Both the position numbers and the translations under genes were made by a program. From CANLBN01 sp050633525 (GTDB taxonomy: Bacteria; Pseudomonadota; Gammaproteobacteria; Pseudomonadales; Cellvibrionaceae), in assembly GCA_050633525.1 (NCBI GenBank), contig JBOEGR010000031.1:1-64000 (forward strand): 64,000 bases of DNA, written 5' to 3'. Each line of letters begins with the position of its first letter. Within the stretch, counting starts at the first letter, position 1. This document shows positions 34,621 to 43,783 of the stretch, in pieces. Under the pieces are notes generated by a model. The model was not told the origin of the DNA. It was given only the letters and a program-made list of their open reading frames with translations, and did no database searches.

Positions 34621-35498
34621 TTATTCAGCCTAAGCTGCCATAGGGAAGGATCTATAAAATGTGGCGCGTTACAAGCTAAGCCTTCTGCGTTAAAAGTATG
34701 ACTATCATTAAAACTACGTATAGATTCTATCAATTGATTTTCACTTATGGTGCCCGTTAAAATAACATCGACCCCCGGAATAGATTTAACAAATTGAAAA
34801 GCCGCTTCCGTTAAACTCATACTGTGTTGACTAGCGCGTTGTTTCCACTTATCGAGAAGCGGTTTAATTTCATTGAAATAATCAGGCGGACTTTCCATCA
34901 AAAGTAAGCCTTGTAAAAAAACAGAGCGTACATGAATCTCTATGTCTTTGGCCTTTAATCGATCTATGTGGCCACTCTGTAATAAACGTTGATCCAATAC
35001 ATTTAACGGTATTTGAACAAGGTCAAGATCATACATTTCCATAAGCTGATCTAGTTGTTGGCCATCGTAAATAGAAACACCTATTTTTTCTATTTGGCCT
35101 TTTCGTTTCAGATCAAGTGCTGCTTGCCATAGTAAACCAGCCTTCTTAGCCAACAAGTCAGGGGCATGATGGAATAACAAACCATAAATAGATGATTGTT
35201 TTAAATTCTTAAGTGATTGAGAAAAAGTATTATTGAAATCACTCACATGCAGATCAGTAATAATACCTGTCCCAAAACGTGGTGTTTTGGTCACAATAGA
35301 AAAAGACGATAAGTCACATTCTCCTAAATTTCGCTCACTATCACCATAAAGCGCAGCTGTATCAATAATTTTGATATCGTTTTTTCCTGCTACAGATAAT
35401 ATTTTTTTTATTTCCGAGAGCAAAGGCTTACCTGAGCTATTAGATATACCATAGTCACAGCCAAACTGTACGGTACCCAAACCTAGATTAACACTCAT
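34617..35498 (-). CDS. Aldo/keto reductase
   Basis: A 293-residue NADPH-dependent reductase. The catalytic tetrad can be read: Asp in IIDTAALYG, Tyr in ALYGDSE, Lys in VTKTPRF and His in LFHHAPD. Its role in the island is unknown; such enzymes accompany Pse genes in other flagellin glycosylation clusters and may reduce a keto group on a sugar or on an N-acyl substituent. It is two bases after pseC and overlaps the next gene. Confidence 0.85.
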   Translation of the reverse strand: MSVNLGLGTVQFGCDYGISNSSGKPLLSEIKKILSVAGKNDIKIIDTAALYGDSERNLGECDLSSFSIVTKTPRFGTGIITDLHVSDFNNTFSQSLKNLKQSSIYGLLFHHAPDLLAKKAGLLWQAALDLKRKGQIEKIGVSIYDGQQLDQLMEMYDLDLVQIPLNVLDQRLLQSGHIDRLKAKDIEIHVRSVFLQGLLLMESPPDYFNEIKPLLDKWKQRASQHSMSLTEAAFQFVKSIPGVDVILTGTISENQLIESIRSFNDSHTFNAEGLACNAPHFIDPSLWQLRLNN

Positions 35499-35500
35499 TA

Positions 35501-36664
35501 TTATTTGTTCTCTAATACTGCATGCAAAGTACTAGCGATATGACACTGCTCTGCTTCACTCAGCAATGGAAATAGAGGCAAACTGATAGCTTCTCGATAA
35601 TAATTCTCTGCATTATCGTAAGAATCTGTCTTTATAAGATGCTGCTCATAATATGGTTGTTTGTAAATGGGAATATAATGAAGATTAACACCAATACCCG
35701 CTGTTCTTAGCTCTTCAAAAACTTCTTTATGTGTTTTATGCGTCTTATCTAACTGTAAACGTATTATGTATAAATGATAAGAAGAGTATACCTGTGGTCT
35801 TTCAATAGGTAGGGTGAGAGGTAAAGCAACCAGCAGCGACTGATAACGTTCAACTAACTTACGGCGCATCACAACAAATTCATCTAAGCGCCTTAACTGG
35901 CTTAAACCTAGGGCTGCTTGAATATCTGTTAACCTATAATTTTGCCCTAAGGTCAATTGCTCATAGTACCAAGGTCCTTCTTCTTTACGACCCATACATT
36001 CTATATCGCGAGTAATACCATGGCTGCGATACAGCGACATATTTTCTGCCAACTGAGCATTATTGGTTAAAGCAACGCCGCCTTCACCGGTCGTGATAAT
36101 TTTAACTGGATGAAAACTGAACACAGTAATATCGGAATATTGACAACAACCCACTGGACGTTGCTGATACTGAGCACCTACCGCGTGGGAGGCATCCTCA
36201 ATAATAGAAAAATGATATTTTTTCGACAGTAAATGAATTGCCTCCATATTACAGGCATGTCCTGCCAGGTGAACCGGTATAACAACTTTAGGCAAGCGAT
36301 TTTTCTTTTTTGCCGCAATGAGTTTTTTTTCTAAGGCCTGAGGGCAAAGCGTATAAGTGTCTGGGTCTATATCGACAAAATCGATACTTGCATCACAGTA
36401 TCGACCACAGTTAGCAGATGCAACAAAACTAATGGGTGAGGTCCAAAGCCAATCACCTGACTTTAAGTTTAGAGCTTGGCAGGCTATATGTAGAGCAGAT
36501 GTTGCACTATTAGTAGCTATCGCATACTTGGCAGAAGTATAGGCGCTTAATGCTGTTTCAAAAGCCGGCACCTGAGGCCCCTGAGTAATAAAATCCGACT
36601 GTAATACCTCGATTACAGCATCGATATCATTCTGTGTGATATTTTGCTTACCATAGGGAATCAT
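35501..36664 (-). CDS. pseC: UDP-4-amino-4,6-dideoxy-N-acetyl-altrosamine transaminase PseC
   Basis: PLP aminotransferase that aminates the 4-keto product of PseB. The 387-residue protein starts MIPYGKQNIT and shows SNSATSALHIACQAL-like helix, VDIDPDTYTLCP, the IEDASHAVGA motif and FSFHPVKIITTGEGG with the Schiff-base lysine. The set PseB-PseC adjacent and in order (3 bases apart) makes the assignment firm. Confidence 0.94.
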   Translation of the reverse strand: MIPYGKQNITQNDIDAVIEVLQSDFITQGPQVPAFETALSAYTSAKYAIATNSATSALHIACQALNLKSGDWLWTSPISFVASANCGRYCDASIDFVDIDPDTYTLCPQALEKKLIAAKKKNRLPKVVIPVHLAGHACNMEAIHLLSKKYHFSIIEDASHAVGAQYQQRPVGCCQYSDITVFSFHPVKIITTGEGGVALTNNAQLAENMSLYRSHGITRDIECMGRKEEGPWYYEQLTLGQNYRLTDIQAALGLSQLRRLDEFVVMRRKLVERYQSLLVALPLTLPIERPQVYSSYHLYIIRLQLDKTHKTHKEVFEELRTAGIGVNLHYIPIYKQPYYEQHLIKTDSYDNAENYYREAISLPLFPLLSEAEQCHIASTLHAVLENK

Positions 36665-36667
36665 TCA

Positions 36668-37669
36668 TTATCCTTCAGCTAGTCGATCAAACTCTTTGAT
36701 TTCTTCAATAGATAAAAAATGTGGATTATTACCTGAATGATATTCATACCCCATTTTTACTGGCCTGCCTTTCTCATAGAGTAAATTTTCTTGATAACAG
36801 ACATCACCGTTGATAAAACGAATCGTAGGTGTAATAACGTAGTGGTTATCAAATTCGATAGTGAGATGGGAGTCGTCAGCTGGGCACATAATTTCGTGAA
36901 GCTTTTCTCCAGGACGAATACCTATAATAGCAGTTTTTAATTCAGGGGCATAAGCCTTCGCTAAATCTGTTATTTTTACCGAAGGAATTTTAGGTATAAA
37001 AATCTCACCACCCTTCATTCGTGCAAAATTAGTTAAAACAAAGTCAACACCATCTTGCAATGTGATCCAAAATCGGGTCATGTTTTCATGAGTGATAGGT
37101 ATTTCAGTTGCTCCTTCAGCAAGAATCTTTTTGAAGAAGGGAACCACTGAACCTCTCGAACCAACTACATTACCGTAACGAACCACTGAAAACCGAGTAT
37201 GCTTGGAACCAACGGTATTATTTGCTGCAACGAAAAGTTTATCTGATGCTAGCTTTGTCGCCCCGTAGAGGTTAATGGGGTTAGCGGCTTTATCTGTTGA
37301 CAGTGCAATCACTTTTTCCACTTCATTACTAATAGCCGCTTTAATCACATTCTCGGCGCCGTAAATATTTGTCTTAATACATTCCATCGGGTTATATTCT
37401 GCTGCAGGCACCTGCTTTAACGCCGCAGCATGAATGACATAATCGACATCCTCCATTGCCTGCTTAAGCCGGTCGGCATCACGAACATCCCCTATAAAAT
37501 AACGCATACAGGGATCATTGAATTCTTGATTCATTTCAAATTGTTTGAGTTCATCACGGGAAAAAATAATGATTCTGTTAGGTTTATAACGTTCTAATAA
37601 GGTCTTGGTATATTTTTTACCAAATGAACCTGTACCACCAGTAATCAATATCGATTTATTATCGAACAT
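36668..37669 (-). CDS. pseB: UDP-N-acetylglucosamine 4,6-dehydratase (inverting) PseB
   Basis: First enzyme of the Pse pathway; converts UDP-GlcNAc to a 4-keto-6-deoxy-L-sugar. A 333-residue SDR with ITGGTGSFGKKY at the N-terminus, the catalytic Asp-Lys pair in LSTDKAANPINLYGATK with its tyrosine, and RYGNVVGSRGSV. I start it at the ATG of 37669, preceded by AGGAAG; an upstream codon would add seven residues. It heads the 17-gene island operon and has a sigma-54 site 49 bases upstream. Confidence 0.95.
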   Translation of the reverse strand: MFDNKSILITGGTGSFGKKYTKTLLERYKPNRIIIFSRDELKQFEMNQEFNDPCMRYFIGDVRDADRLKQAMEDVDYVIHAAALKQVPAAEYNPMECIKTNIYGAENVIKAAISNEVEKVIALSTDKAANPINLYGATKLASDKLFVAANNTVGSKHTRFSVVRYGNVVGSRGSVVPFFKKILAEGATEIPITHENMTRFWITLQDGVDFVLTNFARMKGGEIFIPKIPSVKITDLAKAYAPELKTAIIGIRPGEKLHEIMCPADDSHLTIEFDNHYVITPTIRFINGDVCYQENLLYEKGRPVKMGYEYHSGNNPHFLSIEEIKEFDRLAEG

Positions 37670-37717
37670 AATCTTCCTACAAATTATCAAACTAAAAATA
37701 GCAACTACAGCATAAGC

Positions 37718-37733
37718 AGCAAAATTAATGCCA
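37718..37733 (-). promoter_or_regulatory. Sigma-54 promoter of the pseB operon
   Basis: On the minus strand TGGCAT-N5-TTGCT matches the -24/-12 consensus with correct GG-GC spacing. It ends 49 bases before the pseB ATG, consistent with a short leader. Confidence 0.75.
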
Positions 37734-37892
37734 TTAAATTTACATACTTAAATAGACCGTACTATCTCATCCTCTTAAATAGTTATAACTTAAAAATTAA
37801 CTTTTTCAAATTTTCAAACCAATTAATTATAAAAAACCATCAACCGATCGAATTTTGAACAATTTTTGTGAGTTTGATAGCTAAGCATGAGC

Positions 37893-37906
37893 GTCACTAT
37901 ATTGAC
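37893..37906. promoter_or_regulatory. Probable FleQ-binding site
   Basis: GTCACTATATTGAC differs at one position from the Pseudomonas FleQ box GTCANTAAATTGAC. It lies about 160 bases upstream of the pseB promoter and 63 bases upstream of the maf promoter, suitable for enhancer binding to both. Confidence 0.65.
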
Positions 37907-37968
37907 GTTACTTCTAAATAAAACCTGAACCCCAGCAAAATCACTATCGCTTAAACTTAATACCACAT

Positions 37969-37984
37969 TGGCACTAAACCTGCT
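37969..37984 (+). promoter_or_regulatory. Sigma-54 promoter of maf
   Basis: TGGCAC-N5-CTGCT on the plus strand, with GG and GC at the right distance. It ends 43 bases before the maf ATG at 38028 and shows why the longer frame starting at 37968 should not be used. Confidence 0.65.
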
Positions 37985-38027
37985 GTACTCTCGGTATAAC
38001 GCCAAACAAGTGACTAGGTTAACCTGC

Positions 38028-40091
38028 ATGCATAAAAATGAAATAGAGAATACGCACTCCACTATCAACGATCTTATGAAACAGGCAGAAAGCATGCAGT
38101 TCAGGCTTGAGCTGGATGTTCAGTTTAAAAAAAACATGGAATTCATTAGAAAAGGTGCGCCAGATATATATGTAAAAATCAAAGATTTCAAACCTAATAG
38201 CTTATTTCTTCAAGCAAATGACCCTCGTGATATCAATTTAATTAACGCAAAATCCAAGCATCCGGTCTACCCGGGCGACGCTAAAGAATTTGCAAAGAAA
38301 CAAGTTGAATCTCATTTACTAGACCCAGCACGCTTCAATATCTTTTTTAAAGAAACCCAACTGGTTAACCCTAGACACTTGCACCCAGAAAGTGCCAACA
38401 AAGCGTTATCTAGCTACGCCTCACTAGGGTTACCCTTACACTACACACCCCGAAATCCTGTGGGGCTCCTTATTATTTTGGGGTGTGGGCTGGCATATCA
38501 CATTGTAGAAATAGTAAACACTAGCGATATTCGTAATTTAATTATATATGACCGTGTTATGGACAGTTTTTATCACTCCCTTTTTCTTGTGGACTGGGAA
38601 TCCATTGTCCGTAAAGTGAATGAAAAAGGAGGAAAGGTTAAGCTATTTATTGGGGAAGAAGAACAAATAGCATTAAGAAAAATGCGTAGCCTTTCTTATG
38701 AAATAGGAATGCATAACATGGTCACCCATCGCGTCTTCAAACACACTGAAAGTATTGACAACGATAAATTTTATAATGCATTTAAAATTCAATTTCCAAT
38801 GCAAATATCATCTTTGGGTTTTTATGATGACGAACAGGTTTCTTTTTCACATACTTTACATAATATAAACAGTAACTTTCCACTTTTAAACTCTTATAAA
38901 GAAAAAACAAATTATCCTGTTTTTGTTATCGGTAATGGCCCATCTTTAGATGATTTAGTAACGACGATAAAAGAAAATATAGAAAATGCTGTCATTATTT
39001 CTTGCGGAAGCGCCATAACAACACTCTACTCCTTAGGAATCAAGCCTGACATCCATGTAGAAGTCGAAAGAAACCTTGGTGTAGCTGAAATGATAAGTTT
39101 TGGAACGGATATAGAGTACACAAAGTCAATACCATTATTAGCCGTAAACAATGTATCCCCTGAAGTCACAAAATTATTTTCAAATACATTTCTAGCAGTA
39201 AAGCCTAATGACCTTGGTGCTTCAATAATAAATCGGATAATTGAAAAAAACCTTTACAGAGAACTCGACTTATGCAACCCAACCGTTACTAACTGCGGCT
39301 TATCATACGCTGTAGAACTAGGATTTAAAGACATTTATCTTATTGGGATAGATTATGGAATGCCAAATAAAGAAGCGCATCATTCAAAATATAGCATATG
39401 GAAAAAAATGGATAAAAAGAAGGAAAAGAATGAGGCATTAGAAAAAGAAGCCATAGAAGATTATAGTTATAGCAACAATCAGTTTGAAGTAAAAGGGAAT
39501 TTCATCGATAAAGTAATAACTAGCACCTTACTCAACACATCCAAAATCAATAGTGAAGTACTAATAAGGGAAAACTCAAACTCTCGATATTACAACCCTA
39601 ACAATGGCGCATACATAGATGGAGCAAAAACAATAAAAAAGGAAGATATTAAAATAAAAGACAAAATAGACAACAAGAAAGCATACATAGACAATTTATT
39701 AAAGTCTAACTTTTCTGACATGAAATTCAAAAAAATGACAGATAAGAATATAAAAAATGAATATATATCGCCTCTTATTAAATCAAAAAAAGCGCTTATA
39801 CTTCCAGAAAGATGTGAAAGCATTATAGAGTTACACGCTCAGTTAAACAGAATATTCAATAACATAGAAAAAATAGCATCCGTTAACGAGGCAAGTCCCA
39901 TGCTTATCAGAGGAACATTTCAGGTACACTCGGGGATGTTAGCCTACTATTGCTCAAGTGCTAAATCTACCGTTGACTTTAATCGTTACTACGAAACAGG
40001 AAAAAACATATACAATGACTTGATTGAAAATATATTTTTACGATTATATGAAGAACCATTATCCTTAGATGATTCGCTCGCTTTAAAGTAA
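38028..40091 (+). CDS. Motility-associated factor Maf, flagellin nonulosonic acid glycosyltransferase
   Basis: A 687-residue protein of the Maf/DUF115 family, which transfers pseudaminic or legionaminic acid from its CMP form to Ser/Thr of flagellin before export. The central domain begins near residue 295 with the signature VFVIGNGPSLDDL and continues with IISCGSAITTLYSLGIKPDIHVEVERN, VTNCGLSYAVELGFKDIYLIGIDYG, and a Lys-rich segment near 450-470. The N-terminal third resembles the companion domain of Maf proteins; the C-terminal third is helical. Divergent from the Pse operon, which supplies its donor. The start was chosen over an earlier TTG because of the promoter and the family N-terminus. 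Confidence 0.9.
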   Translation: MHKNEIENTHSTINDLMKQAESMQFRLELDVQFKKNMEFIRKGAPDIYVKIKDFKPNSLFLQANDPRDINLINAKSKHPVYPGDAKEFAKKQVESHLLDPARFNIFFKETQLVNPRHLHPESANKALSSYASLGLPLHYTPRNPVGLLIILGCGLAYHIVEIVNTSDIRNLIIYDRVMDSFYHSLFLVDWESIVRKVNEKGGKVKLFIGEEEQIALRKMRSLSYEIGMHNMVTHRVFKHTESIDNDKFYNAFKIQFPMQISSLGFYDDEQVSFSHTLHNINSNFPLLNSYKEKTNYPVFVIGNGPSLDDLVTTIKENIENAVIISCGSAITTLYSLGIKPDIHVEVERNLGVAEMISFGTDIEYTKSIPLLAVNNVSPEVTKLFSNTFLAVKPNDLGASIINRIIEKNLYRELDLCNPTVTNCGLSYAVELGFKDIYLIGIDYGMPNKEAHHSKYSIWKKMDKKKEKNEALEKEAIEDYSYSNNQFEVKGNFIDKVITSTLLNTSKINSEVLIRENSNSRYYNPNNGAYIDGAKTIKKEDIKIKDKIDNKKAYIDNLLKSNFSDMKFKKMTDKNIKNEYISPLIKSKKALILPERCESIIELHAQLNRIFNNIEKIASVNEASPMLIRGTFQVHSGMLAYYCSSAKSTVDFNRYYETGKNIYNDLIENIFLRLYEEPLSLDDSLALK

Positions 40092-40370
40092 GTAATATTA
40101 AGACAACATCTGAAACTCTTCTGCGCAAACCTATCATAGACTTATGATAAAACGTGCTTCACTGCTAATTCAGTAAAAAACTCCGATATAAATTAATTTA
40201 ATCGTTCATTCGAATTTTACAGATCTTATTAATCAGTGCTGATCACATAAATGCAAATAAAAAAATGGCGCAACGTAGTTTTACCTTTTATTGTAATATC
40301 TAAACATTACTAAAAAGCGTCTGGCACCTACTACACTTACGAATAAGAGGTTATCTAATATTGATAGAGA
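40092..40370. other. Intergenic region between maf and fliS2
   Basis: No gene was found. A small hairpin TATCATA-GACT-TATGATA lies at 40132-40149, downstream of maf, without a T tract. Confidence 0.5.
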
Positions 40371-40748
40371 TCACTCAATAGCTTTCCAAGCATCACTTAT
40401 TTCTTTTATAAGACTTGTACATTCATCAAGCAATTCGGGATTATTTTTCATATGGGATTCCCATAAGCGTCGCTGTACATAATCATACAGCCCATCTAAT
40501 CGCCCTGAAATTTCCTCTTCATTTTCTTGATCTAAAGCTTCACGCAAACCAAACAATATACTGATAGCCTGATTAACTTTGTTATTCTTTAACTCAATAT
40601 TTTTTTGTTCTATCGCACCTTTCATCTGAGCAATACGTTCTAATAGACCATCGTAAAGCATTTGTATTAATTGATGCGGTGTCGCGCTGGCAACAGCTGC
40701 ATTCACTTTAATATCACTATAACCTTTAAGAGCAACTTGTGCGTTCAC
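40371..40748 (-). CDS. fliS: Flagellar export chaperone FliS (copy 2)
   Basis: A 125-residue FliS with the conventional N-terminus NAQVALKGYSDIKVN and the core TPHQLIQMLYDGLLERIA. This is the typical FliS, unlike copy 1. I place the start at the GTG of 40748, since TTGGAG lies six bases upstream of it; the nearby ATG at 40754 touches that ribosome site and a TTG further up is implausible. It follows fliD by about 90 bases, the usual fliD-fliS order. Confidence 0.9.
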   Translation of the reverse strand: MNAQVALKGYSDIKVNAAVASATPHQLIQMLYDGLLERIAQMKGAIEQKNIELKNNKVNQAISILFGLREALDQENEEEISGRLDGLYDYVQRRLWESHMKNNPELLDECTSLIKEISDAWKAIE

Positions 40749-40840
40749 GAACATCTCCAAAATAAGTTAACAACAGCATTATTGTGTTACGCTATTATAG
40801 TTATCGGCTTGTTATCATATGGCTTTAGTGATTATTTGGC

Positions 40841-43633
40841 CTAATTATCATTACCGCTATCGAGTAAATTGGATAGAGTACTTTCCAAAAATGAACTGCT
40901 ATCTTGCAGGCTACGAACAATGGCCTCCATGGCAATAAATTGTGAGGTTAGACGCTCTTGATAGGCCTCTAAACGCCTGTCAAGATTTGACTGATCTTCA
41001 TCTAAATCCTCTAGATCACGGTCTAATGAGGTTTCCCGTAAATTAATAACGCCTGCATTACTTAAGAATTGATCAATCAATAATTCCAATTCCCCACCGA
41101 AACCTCTAGAAAAGTTAACGGTAGCCGATGTGGCATTCTCGCCAATCAACAACGCTAGACTTTCGCCATCCTCGCCCAAAGCTGGCAATAATACATTACC
41201 TGAACCAAAACCAGCGACACCGTTCACGGTACCTGCCACATTGATCCCTGTTGTTGACACTCCGGTATCCAAACCTAAATCACCTGCACTAGCACCGATA
41301 TTCGTTACGCTGACACGAGAGTTTGAACCATAACGTTGAGATTCGATCGTAAAGGTGTCGCCTGTTACATCATATGTGACACTAACTCGAGCGCCTGCGG
41401 CAGCTAATGTAGCATCAGCATTAATTTGGGATTCGATATGGGCTGCGAGAGCATCATTATCAGCATAAGTGCCTGTATCTAAACTAATCGTACCAGATGT
41501 AGTTCCATCCAACTCAATTGAAAAATCATATTCAGTGGTATTGCCACCTGTGGTAGCGCCTTGGCTTGCTGTACCCGTAGTAATACCGAGAGTAGCTGCT
41601 TGTGAGCCTATTGCAGTAGCGTTTGCAATAGTTGAACTGAGGCCCGTTGAAGTCGAGGTGATCACAAATTGGCTACCATTATGCTCAACACTCACACTTG
41701 CCCCAGCTCCGCTCAGGGTAGCATCTGCATTAATTTGTGTTTGTAGTTCAGTCGCTAGATCTTCAAAGGTGGCATAAGTGCCTGGCGTAAGGCTAATCGT
41801 ACCGGATGTTGTGCCGTCCACTGCAATACTGAAGTCATAATCATTCGCGCCGCCTGTTCCTGCTGTCGCAGTGCCGCCACTAATACCTAATTGATCTGCA
41901 CTAGCGCCCACTGCGGATAATGCAACAGATGAAGATGCACCCGTAGAACCAGATGTAAAAACGAAGCGGTCTGTACTGTAAGCGACAGTAACACCACTAA
42001 TATTAGCATCGTTATTGACTGCCGTTTGTATAGCTGTTGCTAGCGCATCGTTGTCAGCATAATCCGCTACGGGAATACTGATATTGGCAGCAGAAGCAAG
42101 ACCATCAACTGTGATAGTAAAGTCATAGTCAGTAGCGCCCGCACCTTGTGTTAGTAAATCCAATGGTATGGTTTCGGCTGCTCCTGAAAAATTACCTGAG
42201 CTCGCCACAAAGTCTGTCAATAATGCTGTAGGCGCCGCACCACTTAAGGAGGCTCTAGTCGCTACATCAGCAGCCAAACCCGCTAAAATACCATCAGCGA
42301 TATCAGTTCCGACTAAATTACCTTTCGTTGGCGCTTGTGAAATAACAACGGCATATTCACCGGTCAACGTATTATCACCAAAACTATTAATCGTAATCTG
42401 ATCGCTTGAAGATTCTGTATTGGCAATAAATAAGTCTTTAAACAAATCGTAATTGTCGTCAACTGCAGCGGTAAAATCATCTTCATCAATCGATAAAGTG
42501 CCATCTAGCTCTGTACGAATACCTACATTAGTTAATGAGGTAAATGTACTATCTAGCCCCTGAACATCTGCAACTAATAATTGACGGATTTGCGATGGCA
42601 TTGTTTTCGCTAAAGTATCGCGAGACAAGCTGCCAAATTCTTCCGCGCCTGTTTCTTCATTATTTTTAATACCAATTAAAGGCTCAATTGTTTCTAGAAA
42701 TAAATTGTAAGCTTCGACAAATCCACGTACCGCTGTTTCAGCGGAGGCCTTATCTTCTTCGATACTAATATTAACAGTTTCATCAACGGCCGTTACACCT
42801 GCCAAGGTATATTCAAAACCCGCAATGACATCATCAATGGTATTACTTGAGCGAGTCACGGCCAAACCATTAATCGTAAAAGCAGCATCTTGCCCTACTT
42901 GGTTTTGCGTCATCTGAAAAGCGGAGCTAGGGTCATCACTAAAGGCAAATCGTGATAGACCATTGGTATCAGCATTGTTACCATCGGCATCCGTTGCCGT
43001 AATTTCTAATTGATTGCTTAATCCCGATTCGGCACGAACAACTAAGCGATAGCCAGAACCATCATTCACAATACTGGCTTGCACACCAAAGTCGGCGTCA
43101 TTAATAGCATCCGCCAAACCCGTTAAAGAGTTATTACTGTTATCAATAGTAATGGTTTGCGCTGTTTTGGTCGCATCTTCAGTGAACGTTGTTGGATCCG
43201 CAGGAGGTGTAGCAACGTCCCAACCGCCAAAATTAAATGTAAGCGTACCTAAACCAACTGCGTCACTCGGATCGCTAAAAGTAGCATCCGTAGACAGTGA
43301 TTGAGATTGGGCTAATTGGGAAACGGTAAACGTGTAATCACCCACTTGGGCTTCTGGGTCTAAACTTACTGGAATAAAAGCTGAGCTATCAGTGAAGGCA
43401 GCACTTTTCGTATTGAAAGTATCAGAGTTGCCCATTGCAGTAGCAGCATCTTTCAATGTTGATAGTGCGCTGTTCAGTAGGCCAATATCTGATATTTGTG
43501 TTTGAACCGTTTCTCGCTTGGTGTCTATACGTTGTTGAGGAGCGGATCGTTCAGCTTCAACCAAAGAATCAACTAGGGCAAGCGTATCAATACCAGAGCC
43601 GGCACCTAGAAGGTTAACAATATTTTGAGACAT
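40841..43633 (-). CDS. fliD: Flagellar filament cap protein FliD, enlarged
   Basis: Forms the pentameric cap under which flagellin assembles. The N-terminal region (VNLLGAGSGIDTLALVDSLVEAERSAP) and C-terminal coiled region (LDRRLEAYQERLTSQFIAMEAIVRSLQ) are typical. The protein is 930 residues, compared with about 450-700 in most species. The extra length is in the exposed part: residues about 430-800, including three tandem repeats of about 95 residues at 502-795. A GGAG ribosome site precedes the ATG, and a sigma-28 site lies 40 bases upstream. Confidence 0.94.
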   Translation of the reverse strand: MSQNIVNLLGAGSGIDTLALVDSLVEAERSAPQQRIDTKRETVQTQISDIGLLNSALSTLKDAATAMGNSDTFNTKSAAFTDSSAFIPVSLDPEAQVGDYTFTVSQLAQSQSLSTDATFSDPSDAVGLGTLTFNFGGWDVATPPADPTTFTEDATKTAQTITIDNSNNSLTGLADAINDADFGVQASIVNDGSGYRLVVRAESGLSNQLEITATDADGNNADTNGLSRFAFSDDPSSAFQMTQNQVGQDAAFTINGLAVTRSSNTIDDVIAGFEYTLAGVTAVDETVNISIEEDKASAETAVRGFVEAYNLFLETIEPLIGIKNNEETGAEEFGSLSRDTLAKTMPSQIRQLLVADVQGLDSTFTSLTNVGIRTELDGTLSIDEDDFTAAVDDNYDLFKDLFIANTESSSDQITINSFGDNTLTGEYAVVISQAPTKGNLVGTDIADGILAGLAADVATRASLSGAAPTALLTDFVASSGNFSGAAETIPLDLLTQGAGATDYDFTITVDGLASAANISIPVADYADNDALATAIQTAVNNDANISGVTVAYSTDRFVFTSGSTGASSSVALSAVGASADQLGISGGTATAGTGGANDYDFSIAVDGTTSGTISLTPGTYATFEDLATELQTQINADATLSGAGASVSVEHNGSQFVITSTSTGLSSTIANATAIGSQAATLGITTGTASQGATTGGNTTEYDFSIELDGTTSGTISLDTGTYADNDALAAHIESQINADATLAAAGARVSVTYDVTGDTFTIESQRYGSNSRVSVTNIGASAGDLGLDTGVSTTGINVAGTVNGVAGFGSGNVLLPALGEDGESLALLIGENATSATVNFSRGFGGELELLIDQFLSNAGVINLRETSLDRDLEDLDEDQSNLDRRLEAYQERLTSQFIAMEAIVRSLQDSSSFLESTLSNLLDSGNDN
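41249..42130 (-). repeat. Three tandem repeats in the exposed region of FliD
   Basis: Protein residues about 502-594, 597-695 and 700-795 repeat the same plan: a YDF-start, VDG/LDGTTSGTISL strand, a GTYADNDALA helix with NADATL, a VTY strand, and an ending LGI/LGL-(T/S)G-T. Copies 2 and 3 are most alike. They resemble flagellin/hook 'IN' type repeats. They probably enlarge the cap surface. Confidence 0.8.
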
Positions 43634-43672
43634 AATTAGCTCCGTATCACCACAGTATAGACCTTAATAATA

Positions 43673-43699
43673 CTATCGGCCTCAATGGTTATTGCTTGA
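43673..43699 (-). promoter_or_regulatory. Sigma-28 promoter of fliD
   Basis: On the minus strand TCAA-N15-GCCGATAG, compared with TAAA-N15-GCCGATAA. Seven of eight -10 bases and three of four -35 bases match. It ends 40 bases before the fliD ATG. Confidence 0.65.
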
Positions 43700-43783
43700 G
43701 CAAAAACAACAAAAGGCACATGTAAACACATGCGCCAATTGCTATCACTTAACTCAATGTTTATTAGATGCTTTTAGATCATA

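Larger units (their letters stand above)
37670..38027. other. Divergent pseB-maf regulatory region
   Basis: 358 bases without a gene, very AT-rich. It carries a leftward sigma-54 site for pseB, a rightward sigma-54 site for maf, and between them a near-consensus FleQ box. Each is listed separately. Confidence 0.75.

Noticed and set aside
41249..42130. Tandem repeats as a CRISPR or satellite array
   Set aside because: The repeats are in frame, diverged, about 290 bases long, and encode a regular protein unit inside fliD.
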